From positions 14,400 through 78,399 of the forward strand of contig NZ_JACDSF010000042.1 in the NCBI RefSeq assembly GCF_013449685.1: a stretch of 64,000 nt of DNA. The letters are read 5' to 3'. A model generated the notes under the pieces. It was given only the letters and a program-made list of their open reading frames with translations. It searched no databases and had not been told where the DNA came from. Below are positions 39,559-50,158 of this stretch, piece after piece; positions within the stretch are counted from its first letter, which is position 1; every line of letters begins with the position of its first letter. The DNA is from Pectobacterium brasiliense (GTDB lineage: Bacteria; Pseudomonadota; Gammaproteobacteria; Enterobacterales; Enterobacteriaceae). A program made the translations under genes and the position numbers.

Positions 39559-40899
39559 TTACAGGAAGCCGTACATCGCGGCAAACACCCACCCAAAGAC
39601 GCAGGATGTGCTCACGCCGATCAGGCCCGGCAGAATAAAGCTGTGGTTGATAACGAAACGGCCGATTTTGGTGGTGCCGGAGCGGTCAAACTGGATAGCC
39701 GCCAGATCGCTTGGGTAGGTCGGCAGAATGTAGTAACCATAACAGGCTGGTGCAGACGCCACGATATACGCCGGATCTACCCCGATTGCCAGCGCAACGG
39801 GGACAATGGCCGCTAGCGCCGCCGCCTGCGAGTTAACGAACTTGGACACAATCAACAAGATAATAGCGTAAGCCCACGGATAGACTTTCACCAGTGAACC
39901 GAGCGTGCCTTTGATCTCTTCCAGATGCGCGCCAAACATGGTTTCCGCCATCCAGGCGATACCGTATACCGCCACGATGGCAATCATCCCTGAACGGAAC
40001 ACTTCATTCTTCGAGATTGATGATGGATTGGTTTTGGTCGCGATAATGATGATGGCACCAGACAGCAGCATAAACATCTGAATCACCAGCACCATCGACA
40101 GCGGCTTACCGGCAAAGACTGGACGCAGCTCTTCAACGGCACCCAGAATCGCTACCGCCGCGATGGTTGCCAGAAAGATCCACATGGCGATCCAGTTACT
40201 GCGTGGCAGTTTTCTGTCGAGCAGCGTGGCGGTATCGCCATATACATACTGTTTGTTTTCTGGATCGGCGATGAATGTCTGAAAGTCTTCATCTTTGTCC
40301 AGATCCTTACCGCGGAACCAACTGAAAATCCCAATCGCCAGAATACCCAGCAGGGTAGAAGGGATGGTAATCGACAGCAGATCGAGGAATCCCAGGTGTT
40401 TGCCCTGGAAGGTGAAGTTAGCCAACATAGCAACCAGCGACACCACCGCAACAGAGACTGGGCTGGCGATAATCCCCATTTGTGCACCGATCGAACTGGC
40501 GGCCATCGGTCTTTCAGGACGGATATTATTCTTGATGGCGACATCATAAATAATCGGCAGAATGGTATACACCACGTGGCCAGTACCGCACAGGATAGTC
40601 AGAATACAGGTGACGAACGGCGCGATAATCGAAACGTATTTCGGGTTACGCCGCAGCATACGCTCCGCGATTTGCAGCATCACATCCAGCCCGCCCGATG
40701 CCTGAAGCGTTGCCGACGCAGCCACCACGGCAATGATGACCAGCATGACGTCAACGGGCGGTTTACCCGGTTGTAGTTTAAAAATAAAGACCAGAATAAC
40801 AAGTCCAATCCCGCCTAATAAACCCAGCGCGATCCCGCCTTTTCTTGCCCCGTAAAAAAGGCAGATCAGGACAATGACTAATTGAATGATGAAGTCCAT
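39559..40899 (-). CDS. dcuB: Anaerobic C4-dicarboxylate antiporter DcuB
   Basis: Inner-membrane fumarate/succinate antiporter, 446 aa, same length as E. coli DcuB and nearly identical along its length ([58 protein letters not shown]). It brings in fumarate, malate or aspartate for fumarate respiration and exports succinate. GGGG precedes the ATG at 40899. An FNR-like site at 41003-41016 and a -10 element predict anaerobic induction. No fumarase or dcuSR is adjacent. Confidence 0.96.
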   Translation of the reverse strand: MDFIIQLVIVLICLFYGARKGGIALGLLGGIGLVILVFIFKLQPGKPPVDVMLVIIAVVAASATLQASGGLDVMLQIAERMLRRNPKYVSIIAPFVTCILTILCGTGHVVYTILPIIYDVAIKNNIRPERPMAASSIGAQMGIIASPVSVAVVSLVAMLANFTFQGKHLGFLDLLSITIPSTLLGILAIGIFSWFRGKDLDKDEDFQTFIADPENKQYVYGDTATLLDRKLPRSNWIAMWIFLATIAAVAILGAVEELRPVFAGKPLSMVLVIQMFMLLSGAIIIIATKTNPSSISKNEVFRSGMIAIVAVYGIAWMAETMFGAHLEEIKGTLGSLVKVYPWAYAIILLIVSKFVNSQAAALAAIVPVALAIGVDPAYIVASAPACYGYYILPTYPSDLAAIQFDRSGTTKIGRFVINHSFILPGLIGVSTSCVFGWVFAAMYGFL

Positions 40900-40973
40900 A
40901 GTAGCCCCATTGCATTGCTTTATAAAATGAACTGATTAGTTAGAATTAAAATAAGTGAGTTTTTACTACGGCT

Positions 40974-41016
40974 ACTATATGGACGGGTTGTTATTTGTTT
41001 TCTTGATCTAAATCTA
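40974..41016 (-). promoter_or_regulatory. FNR-dependent promoter of dcuB
   Basis: TTGAT-CTAA-ATCTA (41003-41016) matches 9 of 10 defined positions of the FNR box TTGATNNNNATCAA. On the minus strand TATAGT (40979-40974) makes a -10; a start near 40968 puts the FNR centre at -41.5, the class II position. The agreement of both elements makes it a good candidate. Confidence 0.8.
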
Positions 41017-41652
41017 TTAATTTTTATCTTTGCGCTATTTCCTGAAAATAAAAAGATCTCGCTCGCAATAATTGCGCCTTTTGGTTTATTTAGTTTTTTA
41101 AGTGTAAATTTAATTTATTAATGATTTGAGGGTGTGCTTCTTGATGTGGTTGTTAATGAATGACACGTGGTTTTTAAAGATGATTAAATTCCTGTTCTTA
41201 TTTTGTTGTGTTTTGTGTTCTTTTACTTTTTATTTTCGTTAACGTTAATTGCAAAAAACCATATTCTGATGTCTCTCTTCCTACTCCCAATGAGGTATTT
41301 TTGCATATTGTCTTGTTTTTAAATGATTACTTTAAAAATGATAAAATGAATCCCTTTTTGATAATGAAGTCAACGTCAGGCCACTTGAGAATAGCCGAAA
41401 AATAAAAATGGCTGCCGCGACATCGCTATTCACGTCGGGAATATAGCTGACTGTCTTTCTGATATTTTTACATTGAATGCGAAGAGGGAGACTCTTTATA
41501 GTGTGATTGGTTATTAATATAAATTTTTTATAAATATTTTGGAATATCTGGATGCGGATTATTTTCCTTACCCCAGTAGCAGCAAGGGACGATTTTCCAC
41601 TGCGTCATGCCTGTTGCCGGATTTCAGGGGGATAATCGTTCATAAATTTAAT

Positions 41653-41671
41653 GTAATTGATAATTATTATC
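41653..41671. promoter_or_regulatory. Fur-box-like palindrome upstream of a small gene
   Basis: 15 of 19 positions match the Fur consensus, with a perfect GATAATTATTATC core. It lies 107 bp before the small acidic-protein gene. No paired -35/-10 was fixed, and the region is AT-rich, so chance matches are more likely than at 27407. Confidence 0.5.
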
Positions 41672-41778
41672 ATATATGCCGAACCGAAAAGCAGCGTTAA
41701 ATTTTCTTCGGATTGGTGGATTTTCGTCATCGACTACACTTATCTTTGCTGGCTTATTATTTAATCAGGAGAGACGAG

Positions 41779-41949
41779 ATGGCCACGAAGGACTCATCGC
41801 AGGATCCTAAAGAGGTGACGGTTAGCGAAGGGCTGGCAAAGGTGCATGAGGCATCAGAGCAGTTGACGGAAGAAGAAATTGACGCGCTGGCGGAAGAAGC
41901 CAGACAGGCCGCCACGCAGACGCAGAAAGGGTCGGGCAACGCCCCCTAG
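41779..41949 (+). CDS. Small acidic hypothetical protein
   Basis: 56-aa protein I do not recognise. It is highly acidic and helical in the middle (EGLAKVHEASEQLTEEEIDA, LAEEARQAATQTQK) with no signal peptide, cysteine or membrane segment. The ATG at 41779 has GGAG seven bases upstream (GGAGAGACGAG), better than the longer in-frame start at 41713. It sits alone between dcuB and patD, behind a Fur-like site. Could be an iron-responsive small protein; no function is claimed. Confidence 0.7.
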   Translation: MATKDSSQDPKEVTVSEGLAKVHEASEQLTEEEIDALAEEARQAATQTQKGSGNAP

Positions 41950-42069
41950 TGTAATGCCACGGGTTGCAGAGCGGAGCGACAGGTAAGCGCAACGTGGCAG
42001 GTTTTTTGCACAGACATTTTGCAGATAGTGATGAAAAACAAGATGGTTTTCTCTCTGTAAGGAAAATGT

Positions 42070-43494
42070 ATGCACGATAAATTACTCATAGAAGGCAAGC
42101 TGGTTGCGGGGAAAGGCGAGGCGTTAGCGGTATTTAATCCTGCCACAGGAGAGCAAATTGCCGCCATTGCACAGGCCGATCTGCACCAGGTTGATGCAGC
42201 CGTGCTGTCCGCGGAGTCTGCTTTTGCACACTGGGGACAGACCACGCCGAAAACGCGCGCGACGCTGCTGCTACAGATTGCTGATGCCATCGAGGAACAC
42301 GCCGAGACGTTTGCCGAGCTTGAATCGCTGAACTGCGGCAAGCCCTACCATGCGGCGCTGAATGATGAAGTGCCTGCGGTCGCTGATGTGTTTCGCTTTT
42401 TTGCCGGCGCGGCGCGCTGTCTGAGCGGCTCGGCGGCGGGAGAGTATCTCGAAGGGCACACCTCGATGATCCGGCGCGATCCGGTTGGCGTGGTCGCGTC
42501 CATCGCCCCGTGGAATTATCCGCTGATGATGGCATCGTGGAAGCTGGCACCGGCGCTGGCGGCGGGAAACTGCGTGGTGCTGAAGCCTGCGGAGCAAACC
42601 CCGCTGACCACATTCTATCTGGCGCATCTGCTGGCGGAGATACTGCCCGCTGGCGTGGTGAATATCGTATTCGGGCGTGGTGCTGATATCGGCGATGCGC
42701 TAACGGGGCATGAGAAAGTGAACATGGTGTCGCTGACCGGCTCGATTGCGACCGGCGCGCATATTTTGTCGCATACCGCCGCGAGCGTAAAACGCACACA
42801 CATGGAGCTGGGCGGCAAAGCGCCGGTAATTGTTTTCGACGATGCCGATATCGATCAGGTGGTGGATGGGATCCGCAGTTTCGGTTTTTACAATGCGGGG
42901 CAGGATTGTACTGCCGCCTGTCGGCTGTATGTACAGCGTGCGATCTACGATGAGGTCGTAGAAGCATTAGGCAAAGCGGTGGCGACGCTGAAAATGGGCG
43001 ATCTACACGATGAAACCACCGAACTGGGGCCACTGATTACCGAGCCGCAACTGGAACGTGTGATTGGCTTTGTCGAACGCGCCAAAGCGCTGCCGCACAT
43101 TACGGTAGTGACCGGCGGCGAGCGGGTGAAAGGGCAGGGATTTTACTTCCAGCCTACGGTGCTGGCGGGGGCAAAGCAGGAAGACGAAATCGTCCAGAAA
43201 GAGGTGTTTGGACCCGTTATCTCCATCACGCCGTTTGACGATGAAGCGCAGGTGATTGGCTGGGCGAATGCCTCGCATTACGGGCTGGCCTCGTCGGTCT
43301 GGACGCGCGATATCGGGCGGGCACACCGTCTGGCCGCGTGCCTTCAATACGGCTGTACCTGGGTGAACACCCACTTCATGCTGGTGAGCGAAATGCCGCA
43401 CGGCGGGCAGAAGCTGTCCGGCTACGGCAAGGACATGTCGATGTACGGTCTGGAGGATTACACTATCGTGCGTCATATTATGATCCGGCACTGA
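42070..43494 (+). CDS. patD: Gamma-aminobutyraldehyde dehydrogenase PatD
   Basis: NAD-dependent aldehyde dehydrogenase, 474 aa, same length as E. coli PatD (YdcW), converting 4-aminobutanal to GABA in putrescine breakdown. The catalytic Cys280 (GQDCTAACR), general base Glu246 (MELGGKAP) and Asn of APWNYPLMM are present, and the C-terminus [16 protein letters not shown] matches PatD. AAGGA precedes the ATG at 42070 by seven bases. patA follows 341 bp later on the same strand; unlike in E. coli, where the two genes are apart, they are neighbours here. Confidence 0.95.
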   Translation: MHDKLLIEGKLVAGKGEALAVFNPATGEQIAAIAQADLHQVDAAVLSAESAFAHWGQTTPKTRATLLLQIADAIEEHAETFAELESLNCGKPYHAALNDEVPAVADVFRFFAGAARCLSGSAAGEYLEGHTSMIRRDPVGVVASIAPWNYPLMMASWKLAPALAAGNCVVLKPAEQTPLTTFYLAHLLAEILPAGVVNIVFGRGADIGDALTGHEKVNMVSLTGSIATGAHILSHTAASVKRTHMELGGKAPVIVFDDADIDQVVDGIRSFGFYNAGQDCTAACRLYVQRAIYDEVVEALGKAVATLKMGDLHDETTELGPLITEPQLERVIGFVERAKALPHITVVTGGERVKGQGFYFQPTVLAGAKQEDEIVQKEVFGPVISITPFDDEAQVIGWANASHYGLASSVWTRDIGRAHRLAACLQYGCTWVNTHFMLVSEMPHGGQKLSGYGKDMSMYGLEDYTIVRHIMIRH

Positions 43495-43581
43495 GGATCT
43501 TCTGCCTGCTTAGGGATTCTGTTTATCCTGCACGAGAAACCGTTACTGGAGAAACAGGTACTGATATAGCGCGTTTGTCCA

Positions 43582-43614
43582 GCCCGGCGTGCCCCAAAAA
43601 GGGGCGCGCTGGGC
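43582..43614 (+). other. GC-rich hairpin after patD
   Basis: 14-bp stem with two G-U/G-T pairs (GCCCGGCGTGCCCC with GGGGCGCGCTGGGC) around AAAAA. No T run follows on either strand. It may mark the patD mRNA end. Confidence 0.5.
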
Positions 43615-43774
43615 AAAAGCAGGGCATCACGTGTTGCTTTGATTTTCTTCATACTGGCATGTGCCATTCTTATTGGTTATTAATTCCGCCTATTCGTATT
43701 TAGTTCAAATCATCTACTGAATTTTTGGATTAGATCGCGTTTTTGTATTTTATTCTAATTTGGGGCGGGCGACT

Positions 43775-43790
43775 GGCGTGTTATGTGCAT
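43775..43790 (+). promoter_or_regulatory. Sigma-54-like promoter of patA
   Basis: TGGCGTG-N4-GTGCA: GG and GC are exactly 10 bp apart as needed for -24/-12 recognition; 9 of 12 defined positions match TGGCACG-N4-TTGCW. Start would fall near 43801, 35 bp before the TTG start codon. E. coli patA (ygjG) is reported to use sigma-54 under nitrogen limitation, supporting it. Confidence 0.7.
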
Positions 43791-43793
43791 TAA

Positions 43794-45242
<1,449 letters not shown>

Positions 45243-45285
45243 AAAACGAGACGGAAACACGCAGCACCCTATTAGGTTCACTCCG

Positions 45286-45319
45286 AAAGCCAGTCAGCTC
45301 TTACTGACTGGCTTTTTTT
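45286..45319 (+). terminator. Intrinsic terminator of patA
   Basis: 12-bp perfect stem AAAGCCAGTCAG/CTGACTGGCTTT with a 6-nt loop, then TTTTA, 43 bp past the stop codon. Confidence 0.93.
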
Positions 45320-45805
45320 ATCCTCCAGAGAGAGGTGGGACCTGCCATTATGCTTTAAATATAATTAATTCAGTCACGTTACACTATATTGAGTGTCACA
45401 AAGCATAATGACATGGACGGTTTTTCTACCCAATATTAACTATTAGCTTTCTAACTTATAAATCTGATTTAATTAATGGAATTCGGATTTTTCCCATTAT
45501 TATTTTTGATAGAAAAAAACGATCGAATAGAGGGAATTAAACGGTTTAATGATCGTTATTTCCGATCGATATTTTATTTACGATAGTGTAGAGTTATGAA
45601 ACTTAGCAGGCTGAATCTCGATGTCATTTTTATAAATGAATGACATTCATTAAACGTCATGCTTATCTAGGCTAGTAACGTGAGCGATAAAAACTTAATC
45701 ATTATTATAGATGGGGTGTTTTCAGTTATTTTTATGCATGCCGTGAGATTTTGAGTGAAATAAAATCGGAGTCGTTAAAATTATTTAACCAGGTAAATAT
45801 TTCTA

Positions 45806-46021
45806 TACTCTAAATAATTCGAATTTCAGGACAAAAACGGTAAAACGTTTTTGAACAGCGCTTGCGCTGACCCCGAAGGGCTGAGGTCATAAGGCCGAAT
45901 AACGCGATAAGAGAGAGAATCCTGATGAGCTTACTCAGGTAAGGTGATTCGGGTGACAAATCTGCCGGGAGCAGATTTGAACGTAGCTAACGCACATGCA
46001 ACTTGAAGTATGACGAGTATA
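45806..46021 (-). repeat. Dispersed modular repeat, copy B
   Basis: 216 bp from ATACTCTAAATAATTCGAA to ACTTGAAGTATGACGAGTAT, the reverse orientation of copy A. Shared blocks include CTTACTCAGGTAAG, GATTCGGGTGACAAATCTGC and GCACATGCAACTTGAAG. It has a module absent from copy A (about 45831-45905, with an AAAACGTTTT-type hairpin and GCGCTTGCGCTGACC) and lacks A's own module. Imperfect terminal inverted repeats, no coding capacity. Confidence 0.85.
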
Positions 46022-46243
46022 CATATGCAATGTGAGCTATAAAAATATATGGCCAAATGGATTTCTTATGCCTGTTTTCTGTTAGCTGCATCAGGAAATA
46101 AGAGATTTAGAGAAGCCAGGGAGCCTTGTGCGATAGTGGTTAGCTTTACTGTTTGTCCTTCTTTGTTAGATGGACAGTGGCTTAATATGTCAACGCATCG
46201 TGATCGGGTGAAATTTTTCCAAATGTAATATTCTGGTGCTGAA

Positions 46244-47905
46244 ATGAACTTTCTAAAAAATATAAAAATTGGCAACCGACTTTTCCTTGGGTTCGGTTTG
46301 TTAATTGTATTGACACTTTTTTTATCATCAATTAGTTATTTTTTCATGAAGAATATTGGTACTCAACTTGATGAAATTACTGAAAACAGAATGGTCAAGG
46401 TGGATATGCTGCGCAATATTCAAGACGTGCTTAACACAAACGTCCGTACTTTGCGTGATATTATTCTTCTTCCTGAAGATAAAAATAAAGAAAAACGACA
46501 GCTTAAGGCTGATATAGTAAAAACCACTGATGTGGCAAGCGAAATATATAAAAAACTTGATAGTAGTATCCGCATGGAAAATGCACGAGAATTATTTAAT
46601 CAACTCATTGATATAAGAAAACAGTATAGCCTATCGGTTAATAACGCTATCAACTACGCCATGGAAGATCAGGATGCGTTGGCGACAGAAGTGGTATTTG
46701 GTGACATAGCGAAAATTCAAGGCATTTATTTTAACAAACTAAATGAGCTGATCGCATTACAGGTATCATTGGTTGATACGGCCAAACAGACGACAAAAGA
46801 ACATATCACTAATGCACTGCTATGGCTGCTGACACTATCCGCGTTTTCTACCGTTTTAGGCTGCCTTGCCGCCTGGCTATTAACCCGCAGCGTAACCGCA
46901 CCGTTATCCATTGCGCTGTCTTCCGCGAAGCGTATCAGCGCCGGCGATCTTAGCGGTTCAATTGATGTAAATAGTCATGATGAAACAGGCCTGCTCTTGG
47001 AGGCCATGAAAGAGATGCAAAGTGCGCTGACGCGGATGGTCGTTGGTGTGAGGAGTAGTGCGGAGAGTGTCGCGACGGCCAGTATGCAGATTGCGCAGGG
47101 TAATGCTGATTTATCATCACGGACTGAAGAACAGGCGAGCGCGCTTGAAGAAACGTCTTCAACCATGACGCAATTGGGTATGACGGTAAAAAATAACGCT
47201 GACAATGCCCGTCAGGCGAATGTACTGGCCCAAAATGCGAGTACCGTGGCGCTTCAGGGGGGCAATGTCGTCAATGACGTGGTGGATACGATGAAGTCCA
47301 TTAATGAAAGTTCGCGCAGCATTGCGGATATTATCAACGTCATCGACAGTATTGCATTCCAGACGAATATTTTGGCGCTTAACGCCGCTGTCGAGGCGGC
47401 CCGAGCGGGCGAACAGGGGCGAGGGTTCGCTGTTGTCGCGGGAGAAGTGCGAAATCTGGCGCAGCGTAGCGCAGAAGCGGCTAAAGAAATCAAAAATCTC
47501 ATTACAGCGAGCGTTGAACGTGTCGAGCTCGGTTCGGTATTGGTGAATAAAGCGGGAGAAACGATGCAGCAGGTCGTGATGTCCATCCGCCAGTTGAGCG
47601 ATACCGTATCAGAGATTAGCTCTGCAAGTGCTGAGCAGTCGACGGGGGTAGAACAGGTTGGTATCGCGGTTAGCCAAATGGATCAGACAACACAGCAGAA
47701 TGCTGCGTTGGTGGAAGAGTCAGCGGCGGCGGCGCAGAGTCTCAAGGAACAAGCGGATCAGCTTGTCAGAGAAGTCTCGGTGTTCAAAATAGTTAATGAT
47801 CAACGGTCCACGCCGAAGCCTGTCACGCAAATACTCTCGCTTGCCAGACTCCCTGCGTCTTCCAGTGCATCAGCCTCGGGCACGTCAGATTGGGCAAGTT
47901 TCTGA
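46244..47905 (+). CDS. Methyl-accepting chemotaxis protein
   Basis: Transmembrane chemoreceptor, 553 aa. TM1 about residues 11-35, periplasmic four-helix sensor domain about 36-188 (Lys- and Asp-rich, [19 protein letters not shown]), TM2 about 190-212, HAMP about 213-265, signalling tip [20 protein letters not shown] and [18 protein letters not shown]. It ends in DWASF, a plausible variant of the CheR-binding pentapeptide. Ligand unknown. ATG at 46244; the ribosome site (GGTG) is weak. The first 200 residues are more AT-rich than the rest, as often for variable sensor domains. Confidence 0.93.
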   Translation: MNFLKNIKIGNRLFLGFGLLIVLTLFLSSISYFFMKNIGTQLDEITENRMVKVDMLRNIQDVLNTNVRTLRDIILLPEDKNKEKRQLKADIVKTTDVASEIYKKLDSSIRMENARELFNQLIDIRKQYSLSVNNAINYAMEDQDALATEVVFGDIAKIQGIYFNKLNELIALQVSLVDTAKQTTKEHITNALLWLLTLSAFSTVLGCLAAWLLTRSVTAPLSIALSSAKRISAGDLSGSIDVNSHDETGLLLEAMKEMQSALTRMVVGVRSSAESVATASMQIAQGNADLSSRTEEQASALEETSSTMTQLGMTVKNNADNARQANVLAQNASTVALQGGNVVNDVVDTMKSINESSRSIADIINVIDSIAFQTNILALNAAVEAARAGEQGRGFAVVAGEVRNLAQRSAEAAKEIKNLITASVERVELGSVLVNKAGETMQQVVMSIRQLSDTVSEISSASAEQSTGVEQVGIAVSQMDQTTQQNAALVEESAAAAQSLKEQADQLVREVSVFKIVNDQRSTPKPVTQILSLARLPASSSASASGTSDWASF

Positions 47906-48213
47906 TAGAGATTATTGTGGTAGACAGCATGTCAGGAGCCGCGCCAACATCATCGCTACCAACTGGGGCTGCCACCCAGATCGAGAACGTGCCTGATTGC
48001 GGGGATATCGATACGTGAAACCGCTAACCAACTGCTGAAAGGGTGAATCTCAGGGATGAGATTCATCTCTGTGCAAGCCGAGCGTCCATATATGTTTATA
48101 GCGATTTTACGATCTACCCGTTACTGCCGCTGGACGGGCTTTTGTCAGCAACCACCAACGCCACGGATGTGGCGCTTTTGCTATGCCGCCTACAACGACT
48201 CTGTTATGTAGGG
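47906..48213. other. Intergenic region after the chemoreceptor gene
   Basis: About 308 bp between convergent genes. A plus-strand ORF (48043-48438) runs through it and over the small secreted-protein gene; it has no ribosome site or family features and is judged a shadow. No clear terminator seen. Confidence 0.5.
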
Positions 48214-48453
48214 CTAGCGGCCAATGAGCCGCAACTGAGTGCAAAACGGGCAACCACAGCCGTTAATGGAGGTCGCCTCGCACTGGCCGGGATGAATGGT
48301 TTCCAGTCCCATTGGCGTAAAGCCTGCAAAGGTGCGCTTAGGTTCATCGATATTGTTCAATCCACTCTCCGTAGACTGAGCCATTTTTGCCTGAAACGCC
48401 GAGGCTTGTGTCGCGACGAGGGAAAGAAACAGAACTGACAGACCTTTTTTCAT
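48214..48453 (-). CDS. Small secreted Cys-containing hypothetical protein
   Basis: 79-aa protein of unknown function. Signal peptide MKKGLSVLFLSLVATQASA with likely cleavage after ASA, leaving about 60 residues in the periplasm or outside. The mature part carries four cysteines near the C-terminus in a C-x9-C-x-C-x2-C pattern (QCEATSINGCGCPFCTQ), which could form disulfides or bind a metal. GGAT precedes the ATG at 48453 by about ten bases. It lies downstream of amn on the same strand, past a hairpin. I do not recognise the family. Confidence 0.72.
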   Translation of the reverse strand: MKKGLSVLFLSLVATQASAFQAKMAQSTESGLNNIDEPKRTFAGFTPMGLETIHPGQCEATSINGCGCPFCTQLRLIGR

Positions 48454-48512
48454 TGGGCTTATCCGATATGAAATTTGGTTTGTTATAACATAACGTATTT
48501 AGCCGCGCCAGA

Positions 48513-48543
48513 GCAGCCGGCCGCCTGAATAGCGGTCGGCTGC
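48513..48543. terminator. GC-rich hairpin downstream of amn
   Basis: 12-bp stem (11 of 12 paired: GCAGCCGGCCGC with GCGGTCGGCTGC) 18 bp after the amn stop. No T run, so a factor-independent terminator is uncertain. Confidence 0.5.
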
Positions 48544-48560
48544 CTAACCGCGTCGTCCGA

Positions 48561-50021
48561 TTAACGGAACGGTGGCTCGTTAAAGGTGCGCAGTTTACGC
48601 GAGTGCAGCTTATCGCTTTCCGCCCGCAGCAGATCGATAGCGCAGATGCCAATCTGCAAATGCTCTGAAATCGCCCCTTCATAGAAACGGTTTGCCTGTC
48701 CCGGCAGTTTGATTTCGCCGTGCAACGGCTTATCCGAGACGCATAACAACGTGCCATAAGGGACACGGAAGCGATACCCCTGTGCGGCAATCGTTGCACT
48801 TTCCATATCCACGGCGACGGCGCGACTGAGGTTAAACCGTAGAGCAGAGGCCGCATAGCGTAGCTCCCAGTTGCGGTCATCGGTAGTAACCACCGTGCCG
48901 GTACGCAGACGCTGTTTAACTTCTTCCCCCGGCATACCGCTGACCATCTTGGTGGCGTCATACAGCGCGCGCTGCACCTCGGCAATGCTGGGAATCGGGA
49001 TATCCGGCGGTAGTACTGCGTCCAGTACGTGATCGTCACGCAGGTAAGCGTGTGCCAGCACATAATCACCGATGGACTGGCTTTCGCGCAGGCCGCCGCA
49101 GTGGCCGATCATCAGCCAGGCATGTGGACGCATCACCGCGAGGTGATCGCAGATGGTTTTCGCATTGGATGGCCCGACGCCAATATTGACCATCGTAATC
49201 CCTTTACCCTGACGAGGAATCAGATGATAGGCCGGCATCTGGTGGTTCTTCCAGGCCAGATCGGACACCGTCTGCTCGGGGTTTGGCGTCTCGGCGGTGA
49301 TATAGATGCCGCCCGCGCAGGACAGCGCCTCATACGGGCTATCGGGATCGGCAATCTGCGCACAGGCCCAGCGTACAAACTCATCGACATAGCGTGTGTA
49401 GTTGGTGAAGAGGATGAACGGCTGAATATGTTCTACCGGCGTGCCGGTATAGTGACGAAGCCGCGCCAGCGAGAAATCGGTACGCAGCGCGTCGAAGTGC
49501 GACAGCGGTGACGTGGTGGTGGCGTGAAACAGTCCATCTGCCGTCTCGTCCCCAATCTGCGACAGCTCTGTTGTGGGAAAATGCTTGGCGATACCGGCAC
49601 TCATTGAACGGTCAAGGATCAGATCGGAACCGTCGAGCACGTAGGGGAACGGAATTTCCTGCTGTGACGGGCTAACCTCGATGGTGACGTCATAATCCCC
49701 CTCCAGCAGCGCCATCTGTTCCGCCAGATAAGCACGTAAAAATGCCGGACGGGTAACGGTAGTGGAGTAGCTGCCGGGATGGGTAAAACGCCCATAGGCG
49801 CGATGGCGGGGGTGACCGGTCGAATTGCCACTCCAGCTAACGCGGAGAGCAGGGTAGGCAAATAGCCCCGCCGTGCGCGCGTTAGCATCAGGCAGCGTGC
49901 CATCATTGATGAAGTCCCCGATGGCGTCGCGCAGCGCCGAAACGGCGTCATCATACAGCGCTTCCAGTTTATCCAGAGTCTGAGTGACGGTAAGACTGAC
50001 GTGGGATCCGCTGTTATGCAT
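48561..50021 (-). CDS. amn: AMP nucleosidase Amn
   Basis: Cytoplasmic enzyme, 486 aa (E. coli 484), hydrolysing AMP to adenine and ribose 5-phosphate to limit the adenylate pool. An N-terminal regulatory domain (residues 1-190; YPALRVSWSG, ILFTNYTRYVDEFV at the junction) precedes a nucleoside-phosphorylase-like catalytic domain (VNIGVGPSNAKT, MIGHCGGLRESQSIGDYVLA, AVAVDMESATIAAQGYRFRV with the ribose-binding Met-Glu). GGAGAG precedes the ATG at 50021. Confidence 0.95.
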   Translation of the reverse strand: MHNSGSHVSLTVTQTLDKLEALYDDAVSALRDAIGDFINDGTLPDANARTAGLFAYPALRVSWSGNSTGHPRHRAYGRFTHPGSYSTTVTRPAFLRAYLAEQMALLEGDYDVTIEVSPSQQEIPFPYVLDGSDLILDRSMSAGIAKHFPTTELSQIGDETADGLFHATTTSPLSHFDALRTDFSLARLRHYTGTPVEHIQPFILFTNYTRYVDEFVRWACAQIADPDSPYEALSCAGGIYITAETPNPEQTVSDLAWKNHQMPAYHLIPRQGKGITMVNIGVGPSNAKTICDHLAVMRPHAWLMIGHCGGLRESQSIGDYVLAHAYLRDDHVLDAVLPPDIPIPSIAEVQRALYDATKMVSGMPGEEVKQRLRTGTVVTTDDRNWELRYAASALRFNLSRAVAVDMESATIAAQGYRFRVPYGTLLCVSDKPLHGEIKLPGQANRFYEGAISEHLQIGICAIDLLRAESDKLHSRKLRTFNEPPFR

Positions 50022-50158
50022 ATTCTCTCCTTTAAATTCTGTACTTAGGCAGAAGTTAGCTCACAGCGTAACTGAAGATGCACAGCCCCGCCATCGTGAA
50101 ATCTGGCGGAGCTATGAACGTGGAGAGAAGCGGCGCTTAAGCTGTGTCCCATAATAGA

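Larger units (their letters stand above)
40900..41778. other. Long AT-rich intergenic region
   Basis: 879 bp with the dcuB promoter at its left end and a Fur-like palindrome (41653-41671) at the right. The 600 bp between are AT-rich and contain a short ORF (41208-41405) with no ribosome site or recognisable product, so it was not called. Confidence 0.6.
45243..46243. other. Intergenic region with repeat copy B
   Basis: About 1 kb between patA and a chemoreceptor gene. It contains the patA terminator, an AT-rich part (45350-45800) and repeat copy B (45806-46021), then about 220 bp ahead of the chemoreceptor. No credible gene or recognised promoter. Confidence 0.6.

Noticed and set aside
41208-41405. 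Plus-strand ORF of 65 codons in an AT-rich gap
   Set aside because: No Shine-Dalgarno and low-complexity hydrophobic start; expected by chance in this composition.
48043-48438. Plus-strand ORF of 131 codons
   Set aside because: It is antisense to the small secreted protein gene, which has a convincing signal peptide; the ORF itself looks like shadow sequence.
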